Positions 18,887 through 27,061 of a stretch of DNA of 64,000 nt are shown in pieces; within the stretch, counting starts at the first letter, position 1, and each line of letters begins with the position of its first letter. This stretch comes from Sphingomicrobium marinum (GTDB lineage Bacteria > Pseudomonadota > Alphaproteobacteria > Sphingomonadales > Sphingomonadaceae). The DNA lies in NCBI RefSeq assembly GCF_026157105.1, contig NZ_JANPVQ010000001.1, positions 241,501-305,500 on the forward strand, written 5' to 3'. Made by a program: the position numbers and the translations under genes. The notes beneath the pieces were generated by a model. It was not told where the DNA came from. It searched no databases and saw nothing but the letters and a program-made list of their open reading frames with translations.

Positions 18887-20382
18887 GCCGCGGCTCCCAG
18901 CGCGCTCAGCACCGCGCTTGCCTTGGCGCGCGTTTCAGCGGCTTCGGCGGTGGGATCGCTGTCAGCCACCACGCCCGCGCCGGCGCGCACTTCAGCCACG
19001 CCATCGCGCACCAGTGCCGAGCGGATAATCACCGCGCTGTCGAAACCGCCCGCACCCGTCAGCACGCCGATCGCGCCGCCATAGGGCCCGCGCGCGCTCG
19101 TTTCGACCGAACGGATGAGTTCGATCGCCTTGAGTTTGGGCGCGCCCGAAAGCGTACCGACATTCAGGCAGGCGCGGATCGCATCAATGGCGTCGCGACC
19201 CTCGTCGAGCTCGCCCTGCACCGTCGAAACAAGGTGCATGACCTTCGCGAACCGCTCGACCCGCAGCAGGCTGGTTACCCGCCGCGTGCCAGGCTTGGCG
19301 ACGCGCGCGATATCGTTGCGACCAAGATCGACGAGCATCAGGTGCTCGGACACTTCCTTCTGGTCGAGCCGCAGGTCGGCCTCCTGCCGGTCATCGGCGT
19401 CGTTCGTATCCCCGCGCGGACGCGTTCCCGCAATCGGGCTGACGGATACGATACGCCCGCGCACCTCGACACCGTTTTCGGGCGAGGCGCCGAACAGGGT
19501 GCCGTAGGGCGTGTCGGCATAGAAATTGTAAGCGCTGGGATCGGCCTTCACGAGCCGGCGGAAAGCCTGGATCGGCTCCGTGCACGGGGCTTCGAACGTA
19601 CGGCTCGGTACCGCCTGGAAGATGTCGCCTGCGAGGACATGACCTTTCAGCTTCTCGACCGTCGCTTCGAATTGCGCATCGTCGATATCGGGACTGGCGA
19701 CGATGTCCGGCGCGTCTTGGAGAGCGGGAACCGGCGCTTGCTCGATCCGCGCTACCGTGCGCGACAGTCGCTCGACGCCAAGCGATTGCAGCCGATGCGC
19801 TGTCGCCTGGTCGTCATGTCCCGCCACCAGCGCCAGCACGCGGGCCCCGCCACCCGGCTCGACGACCACCAGCGTCTCGGCCAGTCGGAAATAGAGATCG
19901 GGAAAATCGCCGTCGGGCCGGGGCGGCAATGTCTCGACCATGTCGACATGGTCGAAGCCGATCATGCCCAACGCGGCGAGCGCATAAGGCTCGTCCTTGT
20001 CGTGGAAGCGGATCGCGGAGGTCAAGGCGCGCAGTGTATCTAGCGCGCATGGCGCTGCGGCGCGCACTGCTTCGTCGGGATCGTCCGATCGTTCGAAGCG
20101 CAGGCGCAGCCTGTCGCCGTCGACCTTTGCGCCCAGCCTTTCGGCGATGGGCCCGAGCAGCGCGGTGCCATTCTCGCTTACCGCATGGATCGCTGCGTCG
20201 CCGCCCGTCGCCTCGAGCTCGATCGCATGGTCGACGAGGATCAACGCGGTTCCGCCGGTGCGGCGAAAGAACAGGCGGGCGCGACCTTCGGCATGCAATG
20301 CCGCGAACAGGCTGACCGGATCGACGGCCCCGGAGAGCCGCCGCGACAATATGGTCGCTTCGCCTCTCCGGATCTGTCTCAC
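18883..20382 (-). CDS. trpE: anthranilate synthase component I
   Basis: This 499-residue chorismate-binding enzyme makes anthranilate from chorismate and ammonia. The C-terminal domain shows FQAVPSRTFEAP, SPIAGTRPRG, HLMLVDLGRNDIARV and the GTLSGAPKLKA motif. The LSRRL segment at residues 12-16 resembles the LLES-type tryptophan feedback element of TrpE, though it is diverged. It lies between aroG and trpG with 4-base overlaps on both sides. Confidence 0.95.
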   Translation of the reverse strand: MRQIRRGEATILSRRLSGAVDPVSLFAALHAEGRARLFFRRTGGTALILVDHAIELEATGGDAAIHAVSENGTALLGPIAERLGAKVDGDRLRLRFERSDDPDEAVRAAAPCALDTLRALTSAIRFHDKDEPYALAALGMIGFDHVDMVETLPPRPDGDFPDLYFRLAETLVVVEPGGGARVLALVAGHDDQATAHRLQSLGVERLSRTVARIEQAPVPALQDAPDIVASPDIDDAQFEATVEKLKGHVLAGDIFQAVPSRTFEAPCTEPIQAFRRLVKADPSAYNFYADTPYGTLFGASPENGVEVRGRIVSVSPIAGTRPRGDTNDADDRQEADLRLDQKEVSEHLMLVDLGRNDIARVAKPGTRRVTSLLRVERFAKVMHLVSTVQGELDEGRDAIDAIRACLNVGTLSGAPKLKAIELIRSVETSARGPYGGAIGVLTGAGGFDSAVIIRSALVRDGVAEVRAGAGVVADSDPTAEAAETRAKASAVLSALGAAA

Positions 20383-21392
20383 AGTTCGCGGCCCAATGCG
20401 CTCAGCATCGCCGACAGCTGGCCGCCCAGCGCTTCCATCTGGTCAGGGTAGAGCGATTGCGGGCCGTCGCTGAGCGCGCTGGGCGGATCGTAGTGAACCT
20501 CGACCATCACGCCGTCGGCGCCCGCCGCGGCTGCCGCCAGCGCCATCGGCGCAACCAGTTCGCGCTTGCCCGTACCGTGGCTGGGATCGACGATCACCGG
20601 CAGGTGCGACTTCTGCTTGAGCAGCGGAACGGCGGCGAGATCGAGCGTATTGCGCGTTGCCGTTTCAAAGGTGCGGATGCCCCGTTCGCACAGGATCACG
20701 TCATCGTTGCCGCTGGCCATGATATATTCGGCCGCCATCAGCAGGTCGTCGATCTTGGCGGCCATGCCGCGCTTGAGCATGACCGGCTTGCCCGCACCGC
20801 CGACCGCCTTGAGCAATTCGAAATTCTGCATGTTGCGCGTGCCGATCTGGATCGCGTCGGCCTTCTCGGCGAGCAGATCGAGATCGCGCGTGTCAACGAG
20901 TTCGGTGATGATCGGAAGGCCGACCTTGTCGCCCGCCTCGCGCAGCAGATCGAGCCCTTCGGGCCCATGTCCCTGGAAGCTGTAGGGCGAGGTGCGCGGC
21001 TTGTAGGCGCCGCCGCGCAGCACGCGTGCGCCAGCCTTCTTGGCTGCTTCGGCGCTGGCCTGCACCTGCTCGGCATTTTCGACGGCGCACGGACCCGCGA
21101 TCAGCGCGAACTTGCCCCCGCCGATCACCGCGTCGCCGATCGCGATGCGGCTGTCATGCGGGTGCAACTCGCGGCTCACGAGCTTGTAAGGCGACAGGAT
21201 CGGTTTCACGCTTTCAACCGACGGTTCGGCGTCGAAACCGAGCTCGGCCAGCACGCGCTCGTCGCCCAGCGCGCCCAGCACGACGCGTTCGGCGCCGGGC
21301 ATGTGCAGCGGTTTCAGTCCCTTGGCCTTGATCTTGTCGAGCAGGCGATCGACCGTCTCCTCGGTCGCTTCGGGTTTCATCACGATAATCAT
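20379..21392 (-). CDS. aroG: 3-deoxy-7-phosphoheptulonate synthase, type I-beta with N-terminal regulatory domain
   Basis: This 337-residue DAHP synthase commits phosphoenolpyruvate and erythrose 4-phosphate to the shikimate pathway. Residues 1-70 form a ferredoxin-like regulatory domain, as in Thermotoga-type enzymes. The barrel follows, with FALIAGPCAVEN, RGGAYKPRTSPYSFQG, IGTRNMQN, KRGM and IVDPSHGTGKRE. It is the first structural gene behind a Trp-codon leader and terminator, so entry into aromatic synthesis should be attenuated by charged tRNA-Trp together with the trp genes. GGAG lies upstream of the ATG. The symbol is by function; aroF would be equally valid. Confidence 0.93.
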   Translation of the reverse strand: MIIVMKPEATEETVDRLLDKIKAKGLKPLHMPGAERVVLGALGDERVLAELGFDAEPSVESVKPILSPYKLVSRELHPHDSRIAIGDAVIGGGKFALIAGPCAVENAEQVQASAEAAKKAGARVLRGGAYKPRTSPYSFQGHGPEGLDLLREAGDKVGLPIITELVDTRDLDLLAEKADAIQIGTRNMQNFELLKAVGGAGKPVMLKRGMAAKIDDLLMAAEYIMASGNDDVILCERGIRTFETATRNTLDLAAVPLLKQKSHLPVIVDPSHGTGKRELVAPMALAAAAAGADGVMVEVHYDPPSALSDGPQSLYPDQMEALGGQLSAMLSALGREL

Positions 21393-21429
21393 GTCAACTT
21401 ACTCCATTGGGGGCGTGGAGAGCGGACAT

Positions 21430-21454
21430 GAAAAAGCCCGCTCGCGGCGGGCTT
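21430..21454 (-). terminator. attenuator (Rho-independent hairpin) of the aroG-trp operon
   Basis: On the minus strand an 8-bp perfect stem, AAGCCCGC with GCGGGCTT around a 5-base loop, runs straight into TTTTTC. It lies 26 bases after the stop of the Trp-rich leader peptide and 37 bases before aroG. A strong terminator at this place, between a Trp-codon leader and the first gene, is the defining layout of a trp attenuator. The competing antiterminator pairing was not worked out. Confidence 0.88.
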
Positions 21455-21479
21455 CGATAAGTCTGCGTGTCAGGCAGGG

Positions 21480-21569
21480 TCAGTCGGTCGCGCGCCAGGA
21501 TATGGACGAGCGCCACCACCAGCCGGCGAACGCGGCTGCCGAATCGGTGATGGGTGCGAACTTCATCAT
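21480..21569 (-). CDS. trpL: trp operon leader peptide
   Basis: This is a 29-codon open frame beginning ATG ATG AAG at 21569 and ending TGA at 21480. Codons 17, 18 and 19 are three consecutive TGG (21521-21513) and codon 25 is a fourth, so 4 of 29 residues are Trp, far above chance. Ribosome stalling here when tRNA-Trp is uncharged should prevent the terminator at 21430-21454 from forming. A weak purine-rich GGAAG lies about 14 bases upstream. TTGACA further upstream is a possible -35 box, but no good -10 is evident. Confidence 0.88.
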   Translation of the reverse strand: MMKFAPITDSAAAFAGWWWRSSISWRATD

Positions 21570-21664
21570 TGCCCGCGTAACTTCCGTCTCTTCTCCAACA
21601 TGTCAACCCGTTCGTTGCGCAGAACAAAAGGGTTGCAATCGGCCTGATCGATCCCTAGCAGCTC

Positions 21665-21690
21665 GTTCCACTGTTTTAACACGATGGAAC
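21665..21690. promoter_or_regulatory. inverted repeat at the yerC start, possible operator
   Basis: GTTCCA and TGGAAC are separated by 14 bases, and the right arm overlaps the ribosome-binding region four bases before the yerC ATG. It lies in the shared control region of the divergent trp and his operons. A dyad here could be the site of the TrpR-like YerC protein or simply chance. Confidence 0.35.
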
Positions 21691-21693
21691 AAG

Positions 21694-21984
21694 ATGACCG
21701 ATTCGCCCCTTAAGGATCTGGCTGTTGCGATGGCCGGACTGGAAAGTCCCGAAGAAGCCGAAGCTTTTCTCAAGGACCTGTGCACGCCCACCGAACTGCG
21801 CGCCATTTCGGAGCGCTGGCATGTCGCGCGCCTGCTGGCACGCGGGGACAAGACCTACCGGCAGATTCACGACGAAACCGGTGTGTCGACGACGACCATC
21901 ACGCGGGTCGCGCGCTTCCTCAACGCAGAAGAAAATTGCGGCTACCGCGCGATGATCGACCGGCTGGAAGGAAAAGAGGGATGA
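21694..21984 (+). CDS. yerC: YerC/YecD-family TrpR-related DNA-binding protein
   Basis: This is a 96-residue all-helical protein of the TrpR fold. The TPTELRAISERWHVARLL stretch and the helix-turn-helix KTYRQIHDETGVSTTTITRVARFL are typical of the YerC/YecD group. The function is not well established, and the ligand of true TrpR cannot be assumed. It stands first in the his operon, with its stop overlapping the hisG start (ATGA), and is divergent from the aroG-trp operon. I infer control of one or both. The ATG at 21694 starts the conserved domain; the frame further upstream covers the trp leader and is not used. Confidence 0.88.
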   Translation: MTDSPLKDLAVAMAGLESPEEAEAFLKDLCTPTELRAISERWHVARLLARGDKTYRQIHDETGVSTTTITRVARFLNAEENCGYRAMIDRLEGKEG

Positions 21985-22856
21985 GCCGCCTCCACCTTGC
22001 CATCCAGAAGAAAGGCCGCCTTGCCGACCAGAGCCGCGACCTGCTCAAGCAGGCGGGGATCAAGGTGCAGGATACCAAGACGGGCCTGACTGCGCGCGCT
22101 ACCAATTTCCCGCTCGACCTCATGCTGGTGCGCGATGACGACATCCCCACCTTTGTCGGCGACGGCGTGTGCGAGCTCGGCATCGTGGGCCTCAACGTGC
22201 TCGAGGAATATCGGCTCGGCCAGGACGAGGACGACGTCGAGATCATCGCGCGTCTGGGCTTCGGCAGATGCAAGCTGATGATCGCCTGCCCCGAAAGCGA
22301 GGCGTTCGACATGTCCGCGCTCGAGGGCAAGCGCATCGCGACCTCTTACCCGCGCATGACCAGGCGTTTTCTTGCCGAGAGCGGCATCAGTGCGGAGACC
22401 GTTACGATGCAGGGCGCGGTCGAACTCGCGCCGCGGCTGGGCATTGCCGATTATGTCTGCGACCTGGTGTCGTCGGGACAGACGCTCGAGGCCAACGGTC
22501 TCAAACCGGTAGAAACGGTGCTCGAAAGCGAGTCGGTGCTGGTGCGGACCCTCAAACCGATCGACGGGGCGATGGCCGAACTTGTCGACGCGCTCAAGGC
22601 GCGCACCGATGGCGTCATCGCCACCAGCGAAAGCAAATATATCGTCCTCAATGCGCCCGAAAATGCGCTCGAAGACATCACCCGCATCCTGCCCGGCGCC
22701 GAAGCACCGACCGTCATGCCGCTGCTGGGTCGGCAGGGTCAGGTCGCGGTGCAGGCGGTGTGTCAGGAATCGGTGTTCTGGGAAACGCTCGAGCAGCTCA
22801 AGGGCGCGGGCGCGCGCGACATCCTCGTCATGCCGATCGAAAAGATGATGCTCTGA
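21981..22856 (+). CDS. hisG: ATP phosphoribosyltransferase, long form
   Basis: This 291-residue enzyme joins ATP and PRPP in the first histidine step. It is the long, self-regulated form: after the catalytic part, ending in the DLVSSGQTLEANGL PRPP-binding region, there is a C-terminal ACT-like domain closing with WETLEQLKGAGARDILVMPIEKM. Many alphaproteobacteria instead use a short HisG with a separate HisZ. The ATG at 21981 overlaps yerC by four bases, and its TGA shares one base with hisD. Confidence 0.96.
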   Translation: MSRLHLAIQKKGRLADQSRDLLKQAGIKVQDTKTGLTARATNFPLDLMLVRDDDIPTFVGDGVCELGIVGLNVLEEYRLGQDEDDVEIIARLGFGRCKLMIACPESEAFDMSALEGKRIATSYPRMTRRFLAESGISAETVTMQGAVELAPRLGIADYVCDLVSSGQTLEANGLKPVETVLESESVLVRTLKPIDGAMAELVDALKARTDGVIATSESKYIVLNAPENALEDITRILPGAEAPTVMPLLGRQGQVAVQAVCQESVFWETLEQLKGAGARDILVMPIEKMML

Positions 22857-24136
22857 TGACAATGGTAGACTGGAACAGTGCCGATGACTCCCAGCGCCGC
22901 GCCGCGCTGGCCCGGCCCGATATGCGCGGTGCCCCCGAACTGCGCGCCCGTGTCGCAGCGATCGTCGAGCAGGTAAAGGACGAGGGCTGGCCCGCGCTCG
23001 AGCGGTTGGCGAGGAACATCGACGGCGCGCCGCCCGTAAAGGTCGCGGTGGGCCCCCATGCTGACAAAGCGCGCGAAATGTTGGGACACGAAGCGATCGA
23101 TGCCATCGAGATGGCGTGCGCCAATATCGCCCGCTTCCATCGCGAGACCCTGCCGCGCGATACCGAAGTGGAGACCATGCCGGGACTGCGCGTTGCAAAG
23201 CGCTGGGTACCACTGTCGTCAGCGGGGCTCTACGTGCCGGGCGGCAAGGCGCCGCTATTCTCGACCTTGCTGATGCTCGCCGTTCCAGCATTGGTGGCCG
23301 GTGTCCAGCGGCTCGAAGTCGTTACCCCGCCGCGACCGGATGGCGGGCTCGATCCTGCCGTGGCTTACGCCGCGCAGCTATGCGGCATCGAATCGATCTG
23401 GACCGTGGGCGGTGCGCAGGCCATCGCCGCGCTTGCTTTCGGGGCTGGCGAGATACGTCCCGTCGATCGCATCTGCGGACCCGGCAATGCCTGGGTCGCG
23501 GCGGCAAAGAGCATCGTATCGTCGATGCCCGGCGGCCCCGGTATCGACCTGCCCGCAGGACCCTCCGAACTGATGGTGATTGCCGATGCGAGCGCCGATC
23601 CGTCGGTCGTTGCCGCCGATCTGCTCAGCCAGGCCGAACATGGCCCTGACGCCCAGTCGATTATCGTCAGCACCGACACGTTCGTCATCGACCGCGTCCT
23701 CGCCGAAGCGGGGGCGATGATCGCCGACATGGGAGGGGCGTTTGCGCCGCTCAGGGCGATCAAGTGCGACACGCTCGACACGGCTTGCCAGATCGCCAAC
23801 GCCTACGCGCCTGAACATCTGAGCCTCGCGACGCAAGACGCCGAACGACTGGTCAACCGGATCGTCAATGCGGGCGCGATTTTCGTTGGCGGCGGCGCGG
23901 CCGAAACGCTCGGCGATTATCTCGCCGGGTCCAGCCACGTCCTGCCGACCGACGGTGCGGCGCGCTTTACCGGAGGCGTCACGTCGCTTTCCTTCATGAA
24001 AGCGATCAGCATCCAGCGTGTCACCGATGAAGCGGCGCGCTGTCTCGCCGCGCCGGCGGCCGTGCTGGCCCGTCTCGAAGGCCTCGAAGCGCACGCGCGC
24101 GCCGCCGAAATCCGTGTCCGGAAGGTGGACGCATGA
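22856..24136 (+). CDS. hisD: histidinol dehydrogenase
   Basis: This 426-residue zinc enzyme oxidises histidinol to histidine in two NAD-dependent steps. Family segments are intact: LYVPGGKAPLFSTLLM, GAQAIAALAFG, DRICGPGNAWVAAAK, IDLPAGPSELMVIAD, SQAEHGPDAQ, NAYAPEHL and the C-terminal SSHVLPTDGAARF. The ATG at 22856 shares its first base with the hisG stop. The last codons overlap hisCB by four bases. Confidence 0.97.
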   Translation: MTMVDWNSADDSQRRAALARPDMRGAPELRARVAAIVEQVKDEGWPALERLARNIDGAPPVKVAVGPHADKAREMLGHEAIDAIEMACANIARFHRETLPRDTEVETMPGLRVAKRWVPLSSAGLYVPGGKAPLFSTLLMLAVPALVAGVQRLEVVTPPRPDGGLDPAVAYAAQLCGIESIWTVGGAQAIAALAFGAGEIRPVDRICGPGNAWVAAAKSIVSSMPGGPGIDLPAGPSELMVIADASADPSVVAADLLSQAEHGPDAQSIIVSTDTFVIDRVLAEAGAMIADMGGAFAPLRAIKCDTLDTACQIANAYAPEHLSLATQDAERLVNRIVNAGAIFVGGGAAETLGDYLAGSSHVLPTDGAARFTGGVTSLSFMKAISIQRVTDEAARCLAAPAAVLARLEGLEAHARAAEIRVRKVDA

Positions 24137-25764
24137 GCCTCGCCGACCGCCTCGTGCGTCCCGACCTCAAGGACCTGCCCCCCGTAGATCTCGCCGGGGC
24201 GCCAATCCCGGGGACGATCCGTCTCGACGCCAACGAGAATCCGTACGAACCGCTTGCCGGCGGCCCGACGATCAATCGTTATCCCGACCCGCAGCCTGCG
24301 CCGCTTCGCGCCCGGATGGCCGATCTCTACGGCTGCCAGCCCGACCAATTGTGGGTCACGCGCGGCAGCGACGATGCCATCGACCTGCTCTGCCGCGCTT
24401 TCCTGCGTCCGGGTGAAGATCGCATCGTCGTCGTCGAGCCGACTTTTTCCGCTTACGCCCAGTTCGCCCGCATCCAGGGCGCCAAGGTCGATGCGGCGCG
24501 CCTCACCGATGATTATGTCTTCGACGAGCAAGCGGTGCTCGATGTATGCAAGCAGGGCATTGCGCCGAAGCTGCTGTTCCTGTGCACACCCAATAATCCA
24601 ACCGCTACGCCGATCGATCCGGACGCCGTGCGCCGTATCGCCGCGGCGTTGCCCGACACGCTTGTGATCGCCGACGAGGCCTATGGCGAGTTTGCCGACA
24701 CAACGAGCCTTGCTCTTGAAGTCGGCGGCAACATGGTTGTCTTGCGTACGCTGTCCAAAGCCTACGGCTTGGCGGGCGCGCGCATCGGCTGCGCCATCGC
24801 CGATCCCGAGATCATCGATTGGCTCGCGCGCGTCTCGCCGCCTTATCCGCTGCCCACGCCATCGATCGACGCCGCGATGAAAGCACTCGCGCCCGAACGG
24901 ATGCCGGTACACCAGGCGCGGATCGAAAAGCTGCTTGCCGACCGAACAGGCCTTGCGCAGCAGCTACGCGGTGTCGATGAAGTGCGAGCGCTTTACGAGG
25001 GCGGCAGTTACCTTTTCCTCATCGTCGCCGATCCCCAGGATCTTGCGCGGCGCCTTGCTGCTGCCGGGGTCAAGGTCCGCTTCCGGCCCAACGCGGCGCC
25101 GGGCGGCGTGCGGGTCAGTATCGGTACCGACGCCGAGAACCGCGCCCTCCTCGCTGTCTTCGGTATCAGCGCTGAACGCCCGCAGGGCCGCCGCGCCGCG
25201 ATCACGCGCGACACGGGTGAAACCGCCATCGTTGTCGAGGTCGATCTGGATGCTGATGACCCCAAGCGTCGCATCGATACGGGCATCGGCTTTTACGATC
25301 ACATGCTCGACCAGATCGCGGGCCACGGGGGCTTCGGGCTTACCCTCGCCTGCACGGGCGACACGCACATCGACGGCCACCACAGCATTGAAGACGTCGC
25401 GCTCGCGCTCGGCGAAGCGCTCGACGCGGCCGTCGGCGACCGTAAGGGTATTGGCCGTTTCGGCTTCGCGCTGCCGATGGACGAGACGTCTGCCGAAGTG
25501 CTGATCGACCTGTCGGGTCGCCCTTTCGCCAAGTTCGACGGCGACTTCAGCGACGAAAAAGTGGGCGATTTCCCGACCCAAATGACGCCGCACGTCTTCC
25601 GCAGCCTTGCCGACAGCATGCGCGCCGCGATCCACGTGAGGGTCAAAGGCGACAACGACCACCACAAGGTCGAAGCCTGTTTCAAGGCGTTCGGCCGCGC
25701 GCTGCGGCAGGGCCTCGCCACGGCGGGCGGCGGGGGTGTGCCCTCGACCAAGGGGGTATTGTGA
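24133..25764 (+). CDS. hisCB: fused histidinol-phosphate aminotransferase / imidazoleglycerol-phosphate dehydratase (HisC-HisB)
   Basis: A single uninterrupted 543-codon frame encodes two enzymes. Residues 1 to about 350 are a class I/II aminotransferase (HisC) with the LDANENPYEP start, CTPNNPT, ADEAYGEF and the PLP lysine Lys209 in TLSKAYGLAGARIG. Residues about 353-543 are a complete IGP dehydratase (HisB), with GFYDHMLDQIAGHGGF, HIDGHHSIEDVALALGEAL, the second metal site DHHKVEACFKAFGRAL and the terminal PSTKGVL. The linker is only about ten residues. The known HisB fusion is with an N-terminal phosphatase; an aminotransferase fusion is not one I recognise. The dehydratase acts just before the aminotransferase, so channelling is possible. 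Confidence 0.95.
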   Translation: MSLADRLVRPDLKDLPPVDLAGAPIPGTIRLDANENPYEPLAGGPTINRYPDPQPAPLRARMADLYGCQPDQLWVTRGSDDAIDLLCRAFLRPGEDRIVVVEPTFSAYAQFARIQGAKVDAARLTDDYVFDEQAVLDVCKQGIAPKLLFLCTPNNPTATPIDPDAVRRIAAALPDTLVIADEAYGEFADTTSLALEVGGNMVVLRTLSKAYGLAGARIGCAIADPEIIDWLARVSPPYPLPTPSIDAAMKALAPERMPVHQARIEKLLADRTGLAQQLRGVDEVRALYEGGSYLFLIVADPQDLARRLAAAGVKVRFRPNAAPGGVRVSIGTDAENRALLAVFGISAERPQGRRAAITRDTGETAIVVEVDLDADDPKRRIDTGIGFYDHMLDQIAGHGGFGLTLACTGDTHIDGHHSIEDVALALGEALDAAVGDRKGIGRFGFALPMDETSAEVLIDLSGRPFAKFDGDFSDEKVGDFPTQMTPHVFRSLADSMRAAIHVRVKGDNDHHKVEACFKAFGRALRQGLATAGGGGVPSTKGVL

Positions 25765-26342
25765 GCCTCGCTATACTCGACCTTGGCTACGGTAACACCG
25801 AATCGATCCGCCTCGCCTTCCAGCGACTCGGCGCGGACCCGATCCTCGTGTCCGATCCCGCGAGCGTTCAGGCTGCGTCGAAAATCGTGCTGCCCGGCGT
25901 CGGCAACGCTGGATATGGCATGCAGCGGCTCGAAGAAGCCGGCCTCATCGCTACGCTCAAACTGCGCAACAAGCCTGCGCTCGGCATCTGCCTTGGCATG
26001 CAGATGCTTTTCGAAGCATCGGAAGAAACCGATCGCCCTTTGCTCGGCATCCTGAAGGGCAAGGTGAGAGCGCTCAAGCCCGCCAAGGGCCGGCCTGTCC
26101 CGCACATGGGTTGGACAAAGGTCAGTAACGTTGCGCCCGGCATCGGGCTGTCTGAAGGCGACCACCTCTATTTCGCGCATAGTTTCGCTTGCCCCAAAGG
26201 CCCGACCATGGCCGCGCGCGTCGACTATGGCGGGCCGATCCCGGCCGCGCTGCGCCACAAGAACTGGTGGGCTGCACAGTTTCACCCCGAACGGTCCTCC
26301 GGCCCCGGTGCCAACTTCCTGAAGGCCTTCCTCGCCGCATGA
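25761..26342 (+). CDS. hisH: imidazole glycerol phosphate synthase, glutaminase subunit
   Basis: This 193-residue class I amidotransferase supplies ammonia to HisF. The nucleophile is Cys77 in LGICLGMQMLF and the catalytic His-Glu pair is in FHPERSSG near the C-terminus; the LPGVGNAGYGM oxyanion region is present. The start (GTG at 25761) overlaps the hisCB stop, and the stop overlaps hisA by four bases. HisH and HisF work as a heterodimer. Confidence 0.97.
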   Translation: MSLAILDLGYGNTESIRLAFQRLGADPILVSDPASVQAASKIVLPGVGNAGYGMQRLEEAGLIATLKLRNKPALGICLGMQMLFEASEETDRPLLGILKGKVRALKPAKGRPVPHMGWTKVSNVAPGIGLSEGDHLYFAHSFACPKGPTMAARVDYGGPIPAALRHKNWWAAQFHPERSSGPGANFLKAFLAA

Positions 26343-27061
26343 AGCTGATCCCCGCCATCGACCTCATGGACGGCAAGCCCGTCCGCCTTGCCCAGGGCGA
26401 TTTCGATCGCCGGACCGACTATGGTGAGAGCGCTGCGGATGCGCTTGCCATGTTCCTGATCCAGGGTGCCGAGTTGACGCACATCGTCGATCTCGACGGC
26501 GCCAGGGCAGGCGAGCCGAAGCAGCACAACCTCATTGCTGCGTTGGCACCCATCATGCCGGTGCAGGTTGCCGGCGGTTTCCGCTCGCGTGAGCAGGTCG
26601 GGGACATGTTCGAAGCCGGCGCCGCGCGCGTCGTCATCGGCAGCCTCGCCTTGTCGCGTCCGCAAATTTTCATCGAGATGCTCAACTGCTACGGCGCCGA
26701 ACGCATGGTGCTCGCGCTTGACGTGCGTCTCGAAGACGGTGTGCCCTATGTCGCGCGCCACGGCTGGCAGGAGACCTCGACCAGCACGCTCGACGAGGTG
26801 CTCGCCGACTTTCCTCGCGTGCGGAATATTCTCGTCACCGATATCGGGCGCGACGGCATGATGACCGGGCCCAACGTCGCGCTCTATCGAGCGTTGAAAG
26901 AAAATTATCCCGAACTGCAGGTGCAAGCCTCGGGCGGCGTGGCCAGCCTCGGCGATCTCGACGAGTTGCGCGAAGCAGGCGCCGATGCGGCGATCACCGG
27001 CAAGGCCATCTGGGGCAAGACATTCTCGGTTGCCGAAGGGGTGCAGCGTGCCCGTGGCTAG
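26339..27061 (+). CDS. hisA: phosphoribosylformimino-5-aminoimidazole carboxamide ribotide isomerase
   Basis: This 240-residue beta-alpha barrel carries out the Amadori rearrangement of ProFAR. The N-terminal [20 protein letters not shown] holds the catalytic Asp, and the second-half [14 protein letters not shown] strand holds the other. The phosphate-binding [13 protein letters not shown] and ITGKAIW loops are present. The ATG at 26339 overlaps hisH by four bases. The hisF start lies inside its last codons. Confidence 0.97.
   Translation: MKLIPAIDLMDGKPVRLAQGDFDRRTDYGESAADALAMFLIQGAELTHIVDLDGARAGEPKQHNLIAALAPIMPVQVAGGFRSREQVGDMFEAGAARVVIGSLALSRPQIFIEMLNCYGAERMVLALDVRLEDGVPYVARHGWQETSTSTLDEVLADFPRVRNILVTDIGRDGMMTGPNVALYRALKENYPELQVQASGGVASLGDLDELREAGADAAITGKAIWGKTFSVAEGVQRARG

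Noticed and set aside
21394-21627. 77-codon minus-strand frame in the trp leader region
   Set aside because: It runs through the terminator hairpin in another frame. The 29-codon frame with the TGG run explains the region better.
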